64,000 nucleotides of DNA, taken from contig NZ_JBHSEZ010000005.1 in NCBI RefSeq assembly GCF_042653765.1, forward strand, positions 1-64,000, in the 5' to 3' direction. Of the stretch, positions 1 through 8,682 are shown one piece after another. This stretch comes from Castellaniella denitrificans (GTDB taxonomy: Bacteria > Pseudomonadota > Gammaproteobacteria > Burkholderiales > Burkholderiaceae_B). The position numbers were made by a program, and so were the translations under genes. The notes under the pieces are model-generated. The model was not told the DNA's origin and made no database searches. It worked only from the letters and a program-made list of their open reading frames with translations. Numbering within the stretch: the first letter of the stretch is position 1; every line of letters begins with the position of its first letter.

Positions 1-219
1 GGCACCTCCGCCTGGCCCCGAACCCTTGAATGCATCGGTAAAACCGAATCATCTAGGGGTTAACCCGAGTGCCTGGCGGCGAAGAAACGAGACTATAGCA
101 TGCTTTTTTAAATCCGTGCAAACGCGTCCTCCGCCCCTGTCACCGCGCGCCCCGCCTCGCGGCGGGCGCAAGGTGATAAATTCACGGTCAACCCTTCTCA
201 AATAAAAGAACAGGCCCTC
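1..219. other. left-edge non-coding region upstream of rng
   Basis: No credible gene is seen here; the long minus-strand frame crossing it is antisense to rng. It contains a perfect 10-base palindrome GGGTTAACCC (57-66), a small hairpin TCGGT-AAA-ACCGA (35-47) and an A+T-rich stretch with TATAGC (94-99) and TGATAAA (174-180), either of which could be a -10 element for rng. No good -35 accompanies them. Confidence 0.4.
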
Positions 220-1698
220 ATGCCCAGCAGCGAAGACATCCTCATCAACGTCACCCCGTTCGAGACCCGCGTGGCCCTGACCGCCCAGGGGGTGGTGCAG
301 GAACTGCACATCGAGCGCAGCATCCAGCGCGGCCACGTCGGCAACCTGTACCTGGGGCGCGTGGCCCGGGTGCTGCCCGGCATGCAGAGCGCCTTCGTGG
401 ACATCGGCCAGGAGCGCGCGGCCTTCATCCACGTGGCCGACCTGCGGCAGAACCGCCACGTCCGCACCGGCGGCGGCGACCACGGGCAGCAGACTCCGAT
501 CGAAAAGCTCCTGTTCGAAGGCCAGCCCCTGCTGGTCCAGGTGATCAAGGATCCGCTGGGGACCAAGGGTGCGCGGCTGTCCACCCACATCAGCATCGCC
601 GGACGGATGCTGGTCTACCTGCCCCACGAACCGCACATCGGCATTTCCCAGCGCATCGGCGACGAGGCGGAACGCAACGCCCTGCGCGAACGGCTGGTGG
701 CGCTCAAGCCCGCCGACGAACCCGGCGGCTTCATCGTGCGTACCCAGGCCGAGGACGCCAGCGACGAGGAACTGGCGGCCGACATCGCCTACCTGCGCAC
801 GCTGTGGGCCAACATCCAGACCCGCATCCGCCAGGTGCCGGCGCCCTCGCCCGTCTACGTCGAGCCCACCCTGGCGCAGCGCGTGCTGCGGGACATGGTG
901 ACGCCCGACACGGCGTCCATCACGGTCGACTCGCGCACGGTGACCCAGGAACTGGTGGAATGGGCGCAACGCTACACCCCGTCCGTGGCGGACCGCATCC
1001 ACCACTACAGCGGCAACCGGCCGCTGTTCGACACCGCGAACGTGGACGAGGAGATCGCCCGGGCGCTGTCGCGGCGGGTGGACCTGAAATCCGGCGGCTA
1101 CCTGATCATCGACCAGACCGAGGCGCTGACCACGGTGGACGTGAACACGGGCGGCTTCGTGGGCGGACGCAATTTCGACGACACGATCTTCAAGACCAAC
1201 CTGGAGGCGGCGGTCGCCATCGCCCGGCAGCTGCGGCTGCGCAACCTGGGCGGCATCATCGTGCTGGACTTCATCGACATGGACGACGCCGGGCACCAGG
1301 CGTCCGTGCTGGCCGAGCTGAACAAGGCCCTGTCGCGCGACCGGACCCGCACGACGGTCAGCGGCTTCAGCCAGCTTGGGCTGGTGGAAATGACCCGCAA
1401 GCGCACCCGGGATTCGCTCGCGCACCAGCTGTGCGAGCCCTGCCCCACCTGCGAATCGCGCGGCACGGTGCGCACGCCGCGCACGCTGTGCTACGAGATC
1501 CTGCGGGAAATCCTGCGCGAGGCGCGCCAGTTCGACCCCAAGGAGTTCCGCATCGTCGCCGCGCAGCCCGTGATCGACCTGTTCCTGGAAGAGGAAAGCC
1601 AGCACCTGGCGATGCTGGGGGACTTCATCGGCAAGCCGATTTCACTGGAAGTCGAGGCCGGCTACAGCCAGGAGCACTACGACATCGTGCTGCTGTAG
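220..1698 (+). CDS. rng: ribonuclease G (RNase E/G family)
   Basis: Cytoplasmic endoribonuclease that matures the 5' end of 16S rRNA and cleaves A/U-rich single-stranded RNA. The 492-residue protein has an N-terminal S1 domain (about residues 35-120), then the RNase E/G catalytic core. The metal-binding aspartates appear as D307 (in TTVDVNTG) and D350 (in VLDFIDMD), with the 43-residue spacing of the E. coli RNase E pair. The zinc-link is C408-P-T-C411. Length fits RNase G (about 490) rather than RNase E, and there is no C-terminal degradosome scaffold. The ATG at 220 starts the conserved N terminus. The gene is convergent with the lipoprotein gene. Confidence 0.96.
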   Translation: MPSSEDILINVTPFETRVALTAQGVVQELHIERSIQRGHVGNLYLGRVARVLPGMQSAFVDIGQERAAFIHVADLRQNRHVRTGGGDHGQQTPIEKLLFEGQPLLVQVIKDPLGTKGARLSTHISIAGRMLVYLPHEPHIGISQRIGDEAERNALRERLVALKPADEPGGFIVRTQAEDASDEELAADIAYLRTLWANIQTRIRQVPAPSPVYVEPTLAQRVLRDMVTPDTASITVDSRTVTQELVEWAQRYTPSVADRIHHYSGNRPLFDTANVDEEIARALSRRVDLKSGGYLIIDQTEALTTVDVNTGGFVGGRNFDDTIFKTNLEAAVAIARQLRLRNLGGIIVLDFIDMDDAGHQASVLAELNKALSRDRTRTTVSGFSQLGLVEMTRKRTRDSLAHQLCEPCPTCESRGTVRTPRTLCYEILREILREARQFDPKEFRIVAAQPVIDLFLEEESQHLAMLGDFIGKPISLEVEAGYSQEHYDIVLL

Positions 1699-1723
1699 CC
1701 GCGCGGCCGCGCCGGGACGCGGG

Positions 1724-2161
1724 TCACTCGTCCCCGTCCATCAGCTTGTTCTCCCAGCTGCTGTCCGCCACGCAGGTGTCCGGCTTCATCATGGCGGTGA
1801 ACATCCGGTGGATCCGGTCCATCTGCCCGGAGCGGTAGCTGTAGGCCTTGACGTTGATGCTGCGGTTGTGCAGCAGCGTCAAGGCGAGCACGACGCTGTC
1901 CTCCCAGCCCGCGCCGGGCGTCGGGCGATAGACGACGCGCCCGAAGGCCGATTCGCCGGGCACCATTTCGAAGGTATAGGTTTCGTGGCAGACCTTCGCG
2001 TGCCGGAACAGGTTCTGCTGCACCCGGGGAAAATCGATGGGCAGGCGGCGGCGCTCGGTCACCTGGTAGCGGTCGGTTTCCAGCTGATCGATGGTCAGGC
2101 CGGCGGGCGTGGCGCATGCGGCCAGGACGGCCAGCGAGGCCAGGGCGAACACGGTTTTCAT
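1724..2161 (-). CDS. small predicted lipoprotein coupled to msbA
   Basis: A 145-residue protein with a short signal peptide and a clear lipobox, L13-A14-A15-C16, so it should be lipidated on C16 and anchored in the inner or outer membrane facing the periplasm. The mature part has no motif I recognise; besides C16 it has two cysteines that could form a disulfide (in KVCHE and DTCVA). Its ATG overlaps the msbA stop codon (ATGA), so it is translationally coupled to the lipid A flippase gene. A role in envelope biogenesis is inferred from that coupling only; function unknown. Confidence 0.8.
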   Translation of the reverse strand: MKTVFALASLAVLAACATPAGLTIDQLETDRYQVTERRRLPIDFPRVQQNLFRHAKVCHETYTFEMVPGESAFGRVVYRPTPGAGWEDSVVLALTLLHNRSINVKAYSYRSGQMDRIHRMFTAMMKPDTCVADSSWENKLMDGDE

Positions 2162-4053
2162 GAAGGTCTCCGGGAAGCCTCGCCGTCGTCGGCGGGGCGG
2201 TCGAGCCCGGACGCCTGGGGCGCCGGGGATTGCGAGGACGCCGAGGGATCGGCCGGGGCGGCAGCGTCCGGGGCGGACTCGGCGTCGTCCCGGAACTGCA
2301 GGCGGTACAGGCTGGCGTACAGTCCGCCGGCCGCCAGCAGTTCGGCATGGCTGCCCTGCTCGACGATGCGGCCCCGGTCCAGGACGACGATGCGGTCGGC
2401 CTTCTGCACGGTGCTGAGCCGATGGGCGATCACCAGCGTCGTGCGGCCCGCCATCAGGCGTTCCAGCGAGACCTGGACCTGCCGTTCGGATTCGTTGTCC
2501 AGCGCCGAGGTGGCCTCGTCCAGGATCAGGATCGGGGCGTTCTTGATCAGGGCACGGGCGATGGCCAGGCGCTGGCGCTGGCCGCCGGACAGCGCGCTGG
2601 CGTTGCTGCCGACCCGGGTGTGGATGCCTTCGGGCAGGCCGTCGACGAATTCCAGCAGGCTGGCTGCTTCCAGAGCCGCGCGGATGCGGTCTTCCGGCAC
2701 CTCGCCCAGGATGCCGTAGGCGACGTTCTCGGCGATCGTGCCGTCGAACAGGACGACGTCCTGGCTAACCAGCGACAGCTGCGAGCGCAGGGCGCCGAGC
2801 CGCAGCTCGCGCACGTCGATGCCGTCGATCAGCACCCGGCCGCCGGTGGGCTCGACGAAGCGCGGCAGCATGTTCACCAGCGTGGTCTTGCCGCTACCGG
2901 AGCGGCCGACCAGCGCCACGGTCTGCCCGGCCCGGACCGTGAGCGCCACCTGGTCCAGGGTATCCCGGGCCGCGCCGGGGAACCGATGAGTGACGGCATC
3001 GAAGACGACCTCGCCGCGCAGGCGGCCCTGGATTTCGCGGGTGCCGGCGTCCGGCTCGACCGGCTCGTCGATCAGGGCGAAGACGCTTTCGGCGGAAATC
3101 AGCATGCGCTGGGCCGCTCCGGCGATGTTGGTGAGCCGCTTCAGGGGATCGAAGATCTGGCCCAGCGCCGCCATGAAGGCGGCGAAGCTACCCACCGTCA
3201 GGCCCTGGTGATTGGCCTGGTACAGGGCCGTGGCGACGACGATGGCCACGGACAGGGCGACGAAGAACTGGGAGATCGGCGACATGGCCGAATCCGCGCT
3301 GGCCGCGCGCATGGCGAAGCGGCGCAGGCGGGCGTTGACGTAGGCGAAGCGGTCGCGTTCGCGCGCGTAGCCGTTGAACAGCTTGATGACCCGCTGGCCG
3401 GCGATGCCTTCGGAGACCACGTGGGTCAGTTCCGCGTTCATGTTGATCGTGTCGCGGTTGATGCGCCGCAGGCGGCGGATGAAATAGCGGCCCGTCACCA
3501 CGGACAGCGGCAGCATCACCAGCACGATCAGCGTCAGTTGCCAGGACATGTACAGCAGCACCGCCAGCAAGGCCACGACCGTCAGGGATTCGCGCACGAT
3601 CACGCGGATGACCTCGGTGGACAGGCCGCTGACGTTGCCGGCGTCGATGGTGAAGCGGTTGAGCAGGCGCCCGTGGTCCCGGGCGCGGAAGGTTTCGTCG
3701 GACATGCCCAGCAGGCGGTCGAACATGTCGCGGCGCAGGGCCAGCAGCATGTTGTTGGCGACCCAGGACATCAGGTAGGTGCCGCCGAAGGTGCACAGGC
3801 CGCGCAGCAGCATCAGGCCGACGACGGCCAGGGGGATCGACCAGATGTAGTCGGGCTGCGCGCCGGTGAAGCCTTCGTCGAGCAGGGGCTTCATGATGAC
3901 CGCCAGCAGCGGCTGGGTCGCCGAGGCGATGCTGAGCAGCACCAGGGCCAGCAGGCCGACCTTCCAGTCCCGCCCCAGGCGGACGTAGATCTGCCGCCAC
4001 AGTTCCAGCCGCACGGGGCGGCTGTCCACGGGATGATCGGTGGTGGTCTTCAC
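2158..4053 (-). CDS. msbA: lipid A export ABC transporter MsbA (permease-ATPase fusion)
   Basis: Homodimeric inner-membrane flippase moving core-lipid A from the cytoplasmic to the periplasmic leaflet. An N-terminal six-helix ABC exporter domain is followed by an ATPase domain with Walker A GRSGSGKTTL (K389), signature LSGGQRQR, Walker B ILILDEATSALD and H-loop VIAHRLST. I start it at the GTG at 4053, giving 631 residues: the open frame extends to 4146, but that would overlap the divergent glycosyltransferase gene and lie upstream of a TATATA box at 4068-4073. E. coli MsbA is 582 residues; the excess is mostly a C-terminal Asp/Ala/Pro-rich tail. The lipoprotein gene overlaps its stop. Confidence 0.93.
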   Translation of the reverse strand: MKTTTDHPVDSRPVRLELWRQIYVRLGRDWKVGLLALVLLSIASATQPLLAVIMKPLLDEGFTGAQPDYIWSIPLAVVGLMLLRGLCTFGGTYLMSWVANNMLLALRRDMFDRLLGMSDETFRARDHGRLLNRFTIDAGNVSGLSTEVIRVIVRESLTVVALLAVLLYMSWQLTLIVLVMLPLSVVTGRYFIRRLRRINRDTINMNAELTHVVSEGIAGQRVIKLFNGYARERDRFAYVNARLRRFAMRAASADSAMSPISQFFVALSVAIVVATALYQANHQGLTVGSFAAFMAALGQIFDPLKRLTNIAGAAQRMLISAESVFALIDEPVEPDAGTREIQGRLRGEVVFDAVTHRFPGAARDTLDQVALTVRAGQTVALVGRSGSGKTTLVNMLPRFVEPTGGRVLIDGIDVRELRLGALRSQLSLVSQDVVLFDGTIAENVAYGILGEVPEDRIRAALEAASLLEFVDGLPEGIHTRVGSNASALSGGQRQRLAIARALIKNAPILILDEATSALDNESERQVQVSLERLMAGRTTLVIAHRLSTVQKADRIVVLDRGRIVEQGSHAELLAAGGLYASLYRLQFRDDAESAPDAAAPADPSASSQSPAPQASGLDRPADDGEASRRPS

Positions 4054-4067
4054 CCGGCACGCTCTCT

Positions 4068-4073
4068 TATATA
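4068..4073 (-). promoter_or_regulatory. possible -10 element of msbA
   Basis: TATATA lies 14 bases upstream of the chosen GTG start, in the short divergent gap between msbA and the GT9 gene. No convincing -35 sits 16-18 bases further upstream. It argues against the longer msbA frame starting at 4146. Confidence 0.3.
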
Positions 4074-4139
4074 CTTTGGGAACCACGCATTTTAGCCCGT
4101 TCGCGCCTCCGGACCGCGGCGGGCGACGGAGTTGCCGCG

Positions 4140-5117
4140 TTGACACCCTCTCCCAGTCCCGCCCTGTACGTCCGCCTGCCCAACTGGGTCGGAGACGTCT
4201 GCATGAGCCTGCCCAGCCTGGAAGCCCTGCTGGCCACGGGCCTGCCCGTCGTGGCCTGCGCCCGGCCCTGGGCCCAGGACCTGCTGTCGGCCTACCCGCT
4301 GGCCGGCTTCGTCCCGATGCGGGGCGCCTGGCGCGCCGACCGGGCGGCCGTGCGCAATGCGCGCCGGCTGGCGCGACACGGACGGCCCCTGGGCCTGCTG
4401 CTGCCCGATTCCCTGTCCAGCGCCCTGGTGTTCCGCTTCGCGGGCATTCCCTGCGCCGGCTACCGCGACGACGGCCGCAGCCTGATCCTGCGCTGGCCCT
4501 GCGCCAAACCGGCCGGTCCGCTGCACGCGGTGCAATCCTGGTACCACCTGACCCGCCATGCGCTGGCGCAATGGCGCCTGCCGGAACCGCCCCCCCAGCC
4601 CGCCGACGAACTGCGCTGGCGGATCGCCATTCCCCATGAGGACGAGGCGGCCCGCGCGCTGTCCCGGGCGGGGCTGGCCAGCGGCGGCTTCGTGCTGATC
4701 GCCCCGACCGCGACGGGGCTGCACAAGGGCCGCGTCAAGGTCTGGCCGGGCTTCGACAGCCTGACCCGTTCCCTGCAGGCGCGCGGCCTGACGGTCGCCA
4801 TGGCGCCCCCCGAATCCGAACGCCAGGCCGCGCGCCAAACGGCCCCCACCGCCCTGCTGCTGCCGCCCCTCGGGCTGGGCGCCTTCGCCGCCCTGACCCG
4901 GCGCGCGGCCCTGGTGGTCTGCAACGATTCCGGGGTCTCGCACCTGGGCGCCGCCGCCGGCGCCCGGCAGATCACCCTGTTCGGCGTCACCGATCCCGCC
5001 CGCACCGGTCCCTGGTCCAACCGGGCCGTGCGCATGGGCCGCATGGACGCCTGGCCCGCCGCCCCCGAAGTCCTGTCCACCGCGCTGGATCTCCTCGACA
5101 CGCCTCCCGCCGCATGA
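4140..5117 (+). CDS. glycosyltransferase family 9, ADP-heptose:LPS heptosyltransferase-like
   Basis: A 325-residue GT-B enzyme of the WaaC/WaaF/WaaQ family, expected to transfer heptose from ADP-heptose to the LPS inner core at the cytoplasmic face. The N terminus LPNWVGDVCMSLPSL is the family signature (compare PSWVGDMMMSQ in E. coli WaaF). The C-terminal nucleotide-sugar half has NDSGVSHLGAAAG. Start is TTG at 4140, preceded by GACGGAG. It lies divergent to msbA and its stop overlaps the next gene (ATGA). It resembles WaaF more than WaaC by its N-terminal motif, but the exact acceptor cannot be told from sequence alone. Confidence 0.85.
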   Translation: MTPSPSPALYVRLPNWVGDVCMSLPSLEALLATGLPVVACARPWAQDLLSAYPLAGFVPMRGAWRADRAAVRNARRLARHGRPLGLLLPDSLSSALVFRFAGIPCAGYRDDGRSLILRWPCAKPAGPLHAVQSWYHLTRHALAQWRLPEPPPQPADELRWRIAIPHEDEAARALSRAGLASGGFVLIAPTATGLHKGRVKVWPGFDSLTRSLQARGLTVAMAPPESERQAARQTAPTALLLPPLGLGAFAALTRRAALVVCNDSGVSHLGAAAGARQITLFGVTDPARTGPWSNRAVRMGRMDAWPAAPEVLSTALDLLDTPPAA

Positions 5118-5878
5118 CGATCACCGCTTTTCTCGGCAACCTGCTGATCCCCCTGAACCTGTCGGTCACCCTGCTGGTCCTGGCCCTGCTCCTGTTCATC
5201 CTGCGCTGGCGCAAGACGGCCGGCATCCTGGCGGCCGGCGCCCTGGCCTGGGTGCTGTTCTGGTCCCTGCCGACCTCTTCGCTGTGGGCCGGAGGCCTGC
5301 TGGAGCAGCGCTACCCCTACAGGCCGGCGGCCATGATGCCGACGGCCCAGGCCATCGTGGTGCTGGGCGGCAATTCCGCCAATGGCCGGCGCAACTGGTT
5401 CGAGCCCTACGACCGCGACACGGCGATCCTGCGCACCGACACGGCCGCCCAGCTGTACGCGGCGGGCCGCGCGCCCCTGGTCGTCGTCTCGGGCGCCGCC
5501 CTGGACGGCGGGCAGAGCGAGGCGACCATGATGGCCTCGGCCCTGGAGCGCGAGGGAGTGCCCGCCCAGGCCATCATGAAGGAAAACCAGAGCGACACCA
5601 CGCGCGAGAACGCGGTCTACACGGCCCGGCTGCTGCGCGACCGGGGCATCGAGCATTTCCTGCTGGTGACATCGGCCCTGCACATGCCCCGATCCATGGC
5701 CAGTTTCCAGAAGCAGGGCCTGAATCCGATCGCGGCGCCCTCGCCCCCCCAGATCGTGGTCCCGGACGACCCCGACTTCGCGTTCTGGCTGCCGGACCTG
5801 CGCGCGCTGAACGCCAGCCGGTCGATCATCAAGGAATACCTGGGGCTGCTGGTCTACTGGGCGCGCGGCTGGGCCTGA
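5114..5878 (+). CDS. ElyC/SanA/YdcF family membrane protein (DUF218)
   Basis: A 254-residue protein with two N-terminal hydrophobic segments (about residues 8-28 and 36-54) followed by a DUF218 domain: AIVVLGG, then SDTTRENAVYTARLL and LLVTSALHMPRSM. Members such as E. coli ElyC affect envelope biogenesis (peptidoglycan, lipid carrier metabolism), but the biochemical activity is not settled. It starts inside the stop codon of the heptosyltransferase-like gene, forming a two-gene unit that fits an envelope role. It is convergent with the GT4 gene. Confidence 0.85.
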   Translation: MTITAFLGNLLIPLNLSVTLLVLALLLFILRWRKTAGILAAGALAWVLFWSLPTSSLWAGGLLEQRYPYRPAAMMPTAQAIVVLGGNSANGRRNWFEPYDRDTAILRTDTAAQLYAAGRAPLVVVSGAALDGGQSEATMMASALEREGVPAQAIMKENQSDTTRENAVYTARLLRDRGIEHFLLVTSALHMPRSMASFQKQGLNPIAAPSPPQIVVPDDPDFAFWLPDLRALNASRSIIKEYLGLLVYWARGWA

Positions 5879-5947
5879 GGCCGCCGGCCGGCCCGTACCG
5901 ACGCGGCGCTCCCGGGCCAGGCCCGGCGGCGGTGAAAGATCGGGGGC

Positions 5948-7105
5948 TCAGGGCGCGGCGCCGCCGCGTTCCCGCAGGATTTCCGCGTACAAGCCCAGAT
6001 ACCGGCGTGCGACTTCCGGCCAGGCATGGCGGGCCAACACATCCCGCGCGCCGGCCAGCAGCCGCTCGCGCAGGGCCGCGTCCGAGCGCAGCCGCCCGAT
6101 GGCCCGCGCCAGTTCGTCGGCCCGTTCGGGGTGACTGAGGACCAAGGCCTCGGCATCCGGCCGGACGTACTGGGCGAAGCCGCACCAGGGCGCGGGGCTG
6201 AGGATCACCGGCAGCCCGAAGGACATGGCCTCCAGGGGCGCCATGCCGAAGCTGTCGTTCAGAGTGGGATGCACGTACAGGTCGGCCGCCTGGTAGTAGG
6301 GACCGACCTGCGAGGTTTCCGCCACCAGATGCACACGGCCGCGCACGGATTCCGGGGCGCGGGCCACGCAATCGCGCGCGGCCGCATTGGCACCGACCAC
6401 CAGCAGCAGGACGTCGTCCGGCAGCTCGGCCAACGCCTGGAGCACGGTGGGCAGGCCCTTGCGCATCGGATTGCGCGCCACCAGCAGGCACAGCGTACCC
6501 TCGGCCGGCAGGCCCAGCCCGGCCCGCGTCAGGCGGCGCCGTTCGGCCGTGACCGGTTCGGCCTGCGCCACGCCCGGGGCGATCACGGGCGCGTCCAGGG
6601 CCGGGCCGTAGGCCTGCGCCAACTGGTGGGCAATCAGTTGCGACACCGCCACCACCCGATGGCCAGGGCGCGGCGCCACGCGCCGGGCCTCCAGGCCCAG
6701 ATAGGTCCGGACCCGGGGGCTGAAGCGCGAAAGCAGCCGCCGCGCGCCGGACATGGGCTGCACCCGCCAGCGGTAGCGCACGGGCGTGACGTGCACGACC
6801 TCGACGTCGCCGCACCAGCCGTTCATGTGGGAATGGACGATGTCATAGCCGCCGCGCGTGGCGCGCGCCGCCCGCCGGGCGAACAGCCAGACCCGGACCC
6901 AGCTCGGCCAGCGCCGGCCGACCGCGATCGGCTGGAACGGCAGCTTCAGGTCGCAGGCGGGATCGTATTCGCGGGCGAAGACCGTGATCCGGTGGCCGGC
7001 GGCGGCCAGTTCCCGCATCAGCGCCACGCCGTAGGCCTCGGCCCCGCCGTAGCGGTTGCCGAAGCGGTCGACGACGAAAGCGATGGAGAGGGAAGGTTCA
7101 GCCAT
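5948..7105 (-). CDS. glycosyltransferase family 4
   Basis: A 385-residue GT-B retaining glycosyltransferase. The N-terminal acceptor half starts with a glycine-rich GGAEAYGVALMRELAAAGH motif; the C-terminal donor half has VARNPMRKGLP and HPTLNDSFGMAPLEAMSFG. In the E-x7-E position the first acid is Asp-Ser rather than Glu. It is the last gene of the long minus-strand run and overlaps the upstream deacetylase by 8 bases. Likely adds a hexose or similar sugar to the LPS core; donor and linkage unknown. High-G+C, like the housekeeping flanks. Confidence 0.88.
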   Translation of the reverse strand: MAEPSLSIAFVVDRFGNRYGGAEAYGVALMRELAAAGHRITVFAREYDPACDLKLPFQPIAVGRRWPSWVRVWLFARRAARATRGGYDIVHSHMNGWCGDVEVVHVTPVRYRWRVQPMSGARRLLSRFSPRVRTYLGLEARRVAPRPGHRVVAVSQLIAHQLAQAYGPALDAPVIAPGVAQAEPVTAERRRLTRAGLGLPAEGTLCLLVARNPMRKGLPTVLQALAELPDDVLLLVVGANAAARDCVARAPESVRGRVHLVAETSQVGPYYQAADLYVHPTLNDSFGMAPLEAMSFGLPVILSPAPWCGFAQYVRPDAEALVLSHPERADELARAIGRLRSDAALRERLLAGARDVLARHAWPEVARRYLGLYAEILRERGGAAP

Positions 7106-7841
7106 GCGCGGCGGCCTCGGCCTTGCGGCGGCGCCGGTCTTCGAGCCGCGTCAGGCACTTCTGCAGGAAGCGCGGCAGGTGGGTCGAACGCATGACGGCC
7201 ACGCGAGGCAGCGCATAGGGATCGTCGTCCGGACGCGCCAGGCCGCGCGCGGTGGTGGTGGCGCTGTCATAGCCGGCCTCGCGCACGATGTCCGCCAGCG
7301 CGGGCGTGAACTTGCCATAGGGGTAGCAGAAGGCCCGCACCGGGGCGCCCGTGATCTGCTCCAGCGCGTCGCGCGAATCGCGGATCTCGTTGACGGCCAG
7401 TTCCGGCGAGATGCGTGGCAGGACGGGGTGGTTCAGGGTATGCGAACCGACCTCGTGGCCGGCGGCCGCCCAGGCGCGCACTCCGGCGGCATCCATCAGC
7501 GGCGAAGGCGGCACGCCCTCGTCGGCGTCCCAGACGTTGCTGCCGCCCAGCTGGCGGACGACGAAGTAGTTGGTGGCCTCGAAGCCGCATTCCTCAAGCA
7601 CCGGAACCGCGTGTTCCAGCACGTTGGCATAGCCGTCGTCGAAGGTGATGCCGACGACCCTGCCCTGCTTTTCCCCGCGCAGATAGGGCATCAGCCGGGT
7701 CATGGACAGCCCCCGGTAGCCCAGGCGCCGCAGCCACAGCATCTGGCGCCGGAAATCCCGGGGGTGCACGGTCAGGCCCCGATAGGGCGTGCCGCGCGGT
7801 CCGGGTTCCCCGATCTGGTGGTACATGAGGATAGGGATCAT
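7098..7841 (-). CDS. polysaccharide deacetylase (NodB homology, CE4)
   Basis: A 247-residue CE4-type protein, metal-dependent N- or O-deacetylases acting on glycans. It starts PILMYHQIG; motif 1 is TFDDGY, motif 2 GSHTLNHP (SHTxxH metal ligands), motif 3 FCYPYG. No signal peptide or membrane segment is visible, suggesting cytoplasmic action on a lipid-linked or nascent glycan. It overlaps the GT4 gene by 8 bases and lies 21 bases downstream of the GT2 gene. Removing an acetyl group from an LPS HexNAc is the simplest inference. A second, divergent deacetylase of the same family lies at 9854-10693. Confidence 0.87.
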   Translation of the reverse strand: MIPILMYHQIGEPGPRGTPYRGLTVHPRDFRRQMLWLRRLGYRGLSMTRLMPYLRGEKQGRVVGITFDDGYANVLEHAVPVLEECGFEATNYFVVRQLGGSNVWDADEGVPPSPLMDAAGVRAWAAAGHEVGSHTLNHPVLPRISPELAVNEIRDSRDALEQITGAPVRAFCYPYGKFTPALADIVREAGYDSATTTARGLARPDDDPYALPRVAVMRSTHLPRFLQKCLTRLEDRRRRKAEAAAHG

Positions 7842-7862
7842 CAGCGGATTATATCGGGCCGC

Positions 7863-8609
7863 TCAGGACTTGCAGCCCAGCCAGTACAGCTTCACATAAC
7901 GATAAAAACTGCCCGTGGCCGCCATGCCGGCCAGCACCAGGCCCTGCCAGCCGTCCAGGAAGCCGCGCCGCAGAACGTAGTGGCGGATAAAGGTCCAGGC
8001 GCCATGGCCGAACGGCCCCAGCACCGTGGTCCGCCGCCCCCGCTCGAAGGCGCCGCGCGCGGCCTCGGTGGAATAGCGGTTGATCTTGTCGATGAAGACT
8101 TCCAGGCTGGCGTAGGGATAGTGCAGGAAATGCCCGGGCAGCGTGCCCGTGCGTCCCCGGACCTCGACGTGCTCGTGCACGGCCGCGTCAGTGAAGCGTC
8201 CCGCGTCGCGGCGGAACAGGCGCACCACGTAATCCGGCCACCAGCCGCTGTGGCGGATCCAGCGGCCGCAGAAATTCGACAGCCGGGCGATGCGGTAGGC
8301 ATCGGCGGCGGGCGTCTCGATAGCCTGCCGGATGGCGCGGGCCAGTTCGGGGGGCACCCGCTCGTCGGCGTCGATGGACAGCACCCAGTCGCCGGTCGCC
8401 AGGTCCAGGGCGCGGTTCTTCTGGGGACCGAAGCCGGGCCAGTCCGGCGAGACTTCGACCCGCGCGCCGCGCGCCCGGGCGATCTCGCAAGTGTCATCCG
8501 TGCTGCCCGAGTCCAGCACCACGATCTCGTCGGCGAAAGCCACAGAATCGAGGCAATCGCCGATGTGCGCGGCTTCGTTCCTGGTGATGACGATGACCGA
8601 CAGTTTCAT
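7863..8609 (-). CDS. glycosyltransferase family 2, WaaE/KdtX-like LPS core enzyme
   Basis: A GT-A fold enzyme of 248 residues. It starts MKLSVIVITRNEAAHIGDCL, then has EIVVLDSGSTDDT and the metal-binding SIDADERVP (DxD). This pattern is typical of WaaE/KdtX-type LPS core beta-glucosyltransferases. The open frame begins at 8651, but the ATG at 8609 starts the family N terminus and is preceded by AGG at suitable distance. G+C drops sharply just upstream, so this gene seems to be the last of the native high-G+C core genes. Confidence 0.87.
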   Translation of the reverse strand: MKLSVIVITRNEAAHIGDCLDSVAFADEIVVLDSGSTDDTCEIARARGARVEVSPDWPGFGPQKNRALDLATGDWVLSIDADERVPPELARAIRQAIETPAADAYRIARLSNFCGRWIRHSGWWPDYVVRLFRRDAGRFTDAAVHEHVEVRGRTGTLPGHFLHYPYASLEVFIDKINRYSTEAARGAFERGRRTTVLGPFGHGAWTFIRHYVLRRGFLDGWQGLVLAGMAATGSFYRYVKLYWLGCKS

Positions 8610-8682
8610 GAACGAGCCTGCACGACTGAAGCACCATACGGTCGCCAGCATCTGGCCAGGACGGAAACATTTTGCACCCGAT

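Noticed and set aside
57..66. GGGTTAACCC palindrome as an operator
   Set aside because: A single short palindrome 150 bases from the gene, without a second site or a regulator nearby.
49..1605. 518-codon minus-strand frame over rng
   Set aside because: Antisense to RNase G, which has all catalytic motifs.
4054..4146. 31-residue N-terminal extension of MsbA
   Set aside because: Would overlap the divergent glycosyltransferase start and precede the likely -10; not MsbA-like.
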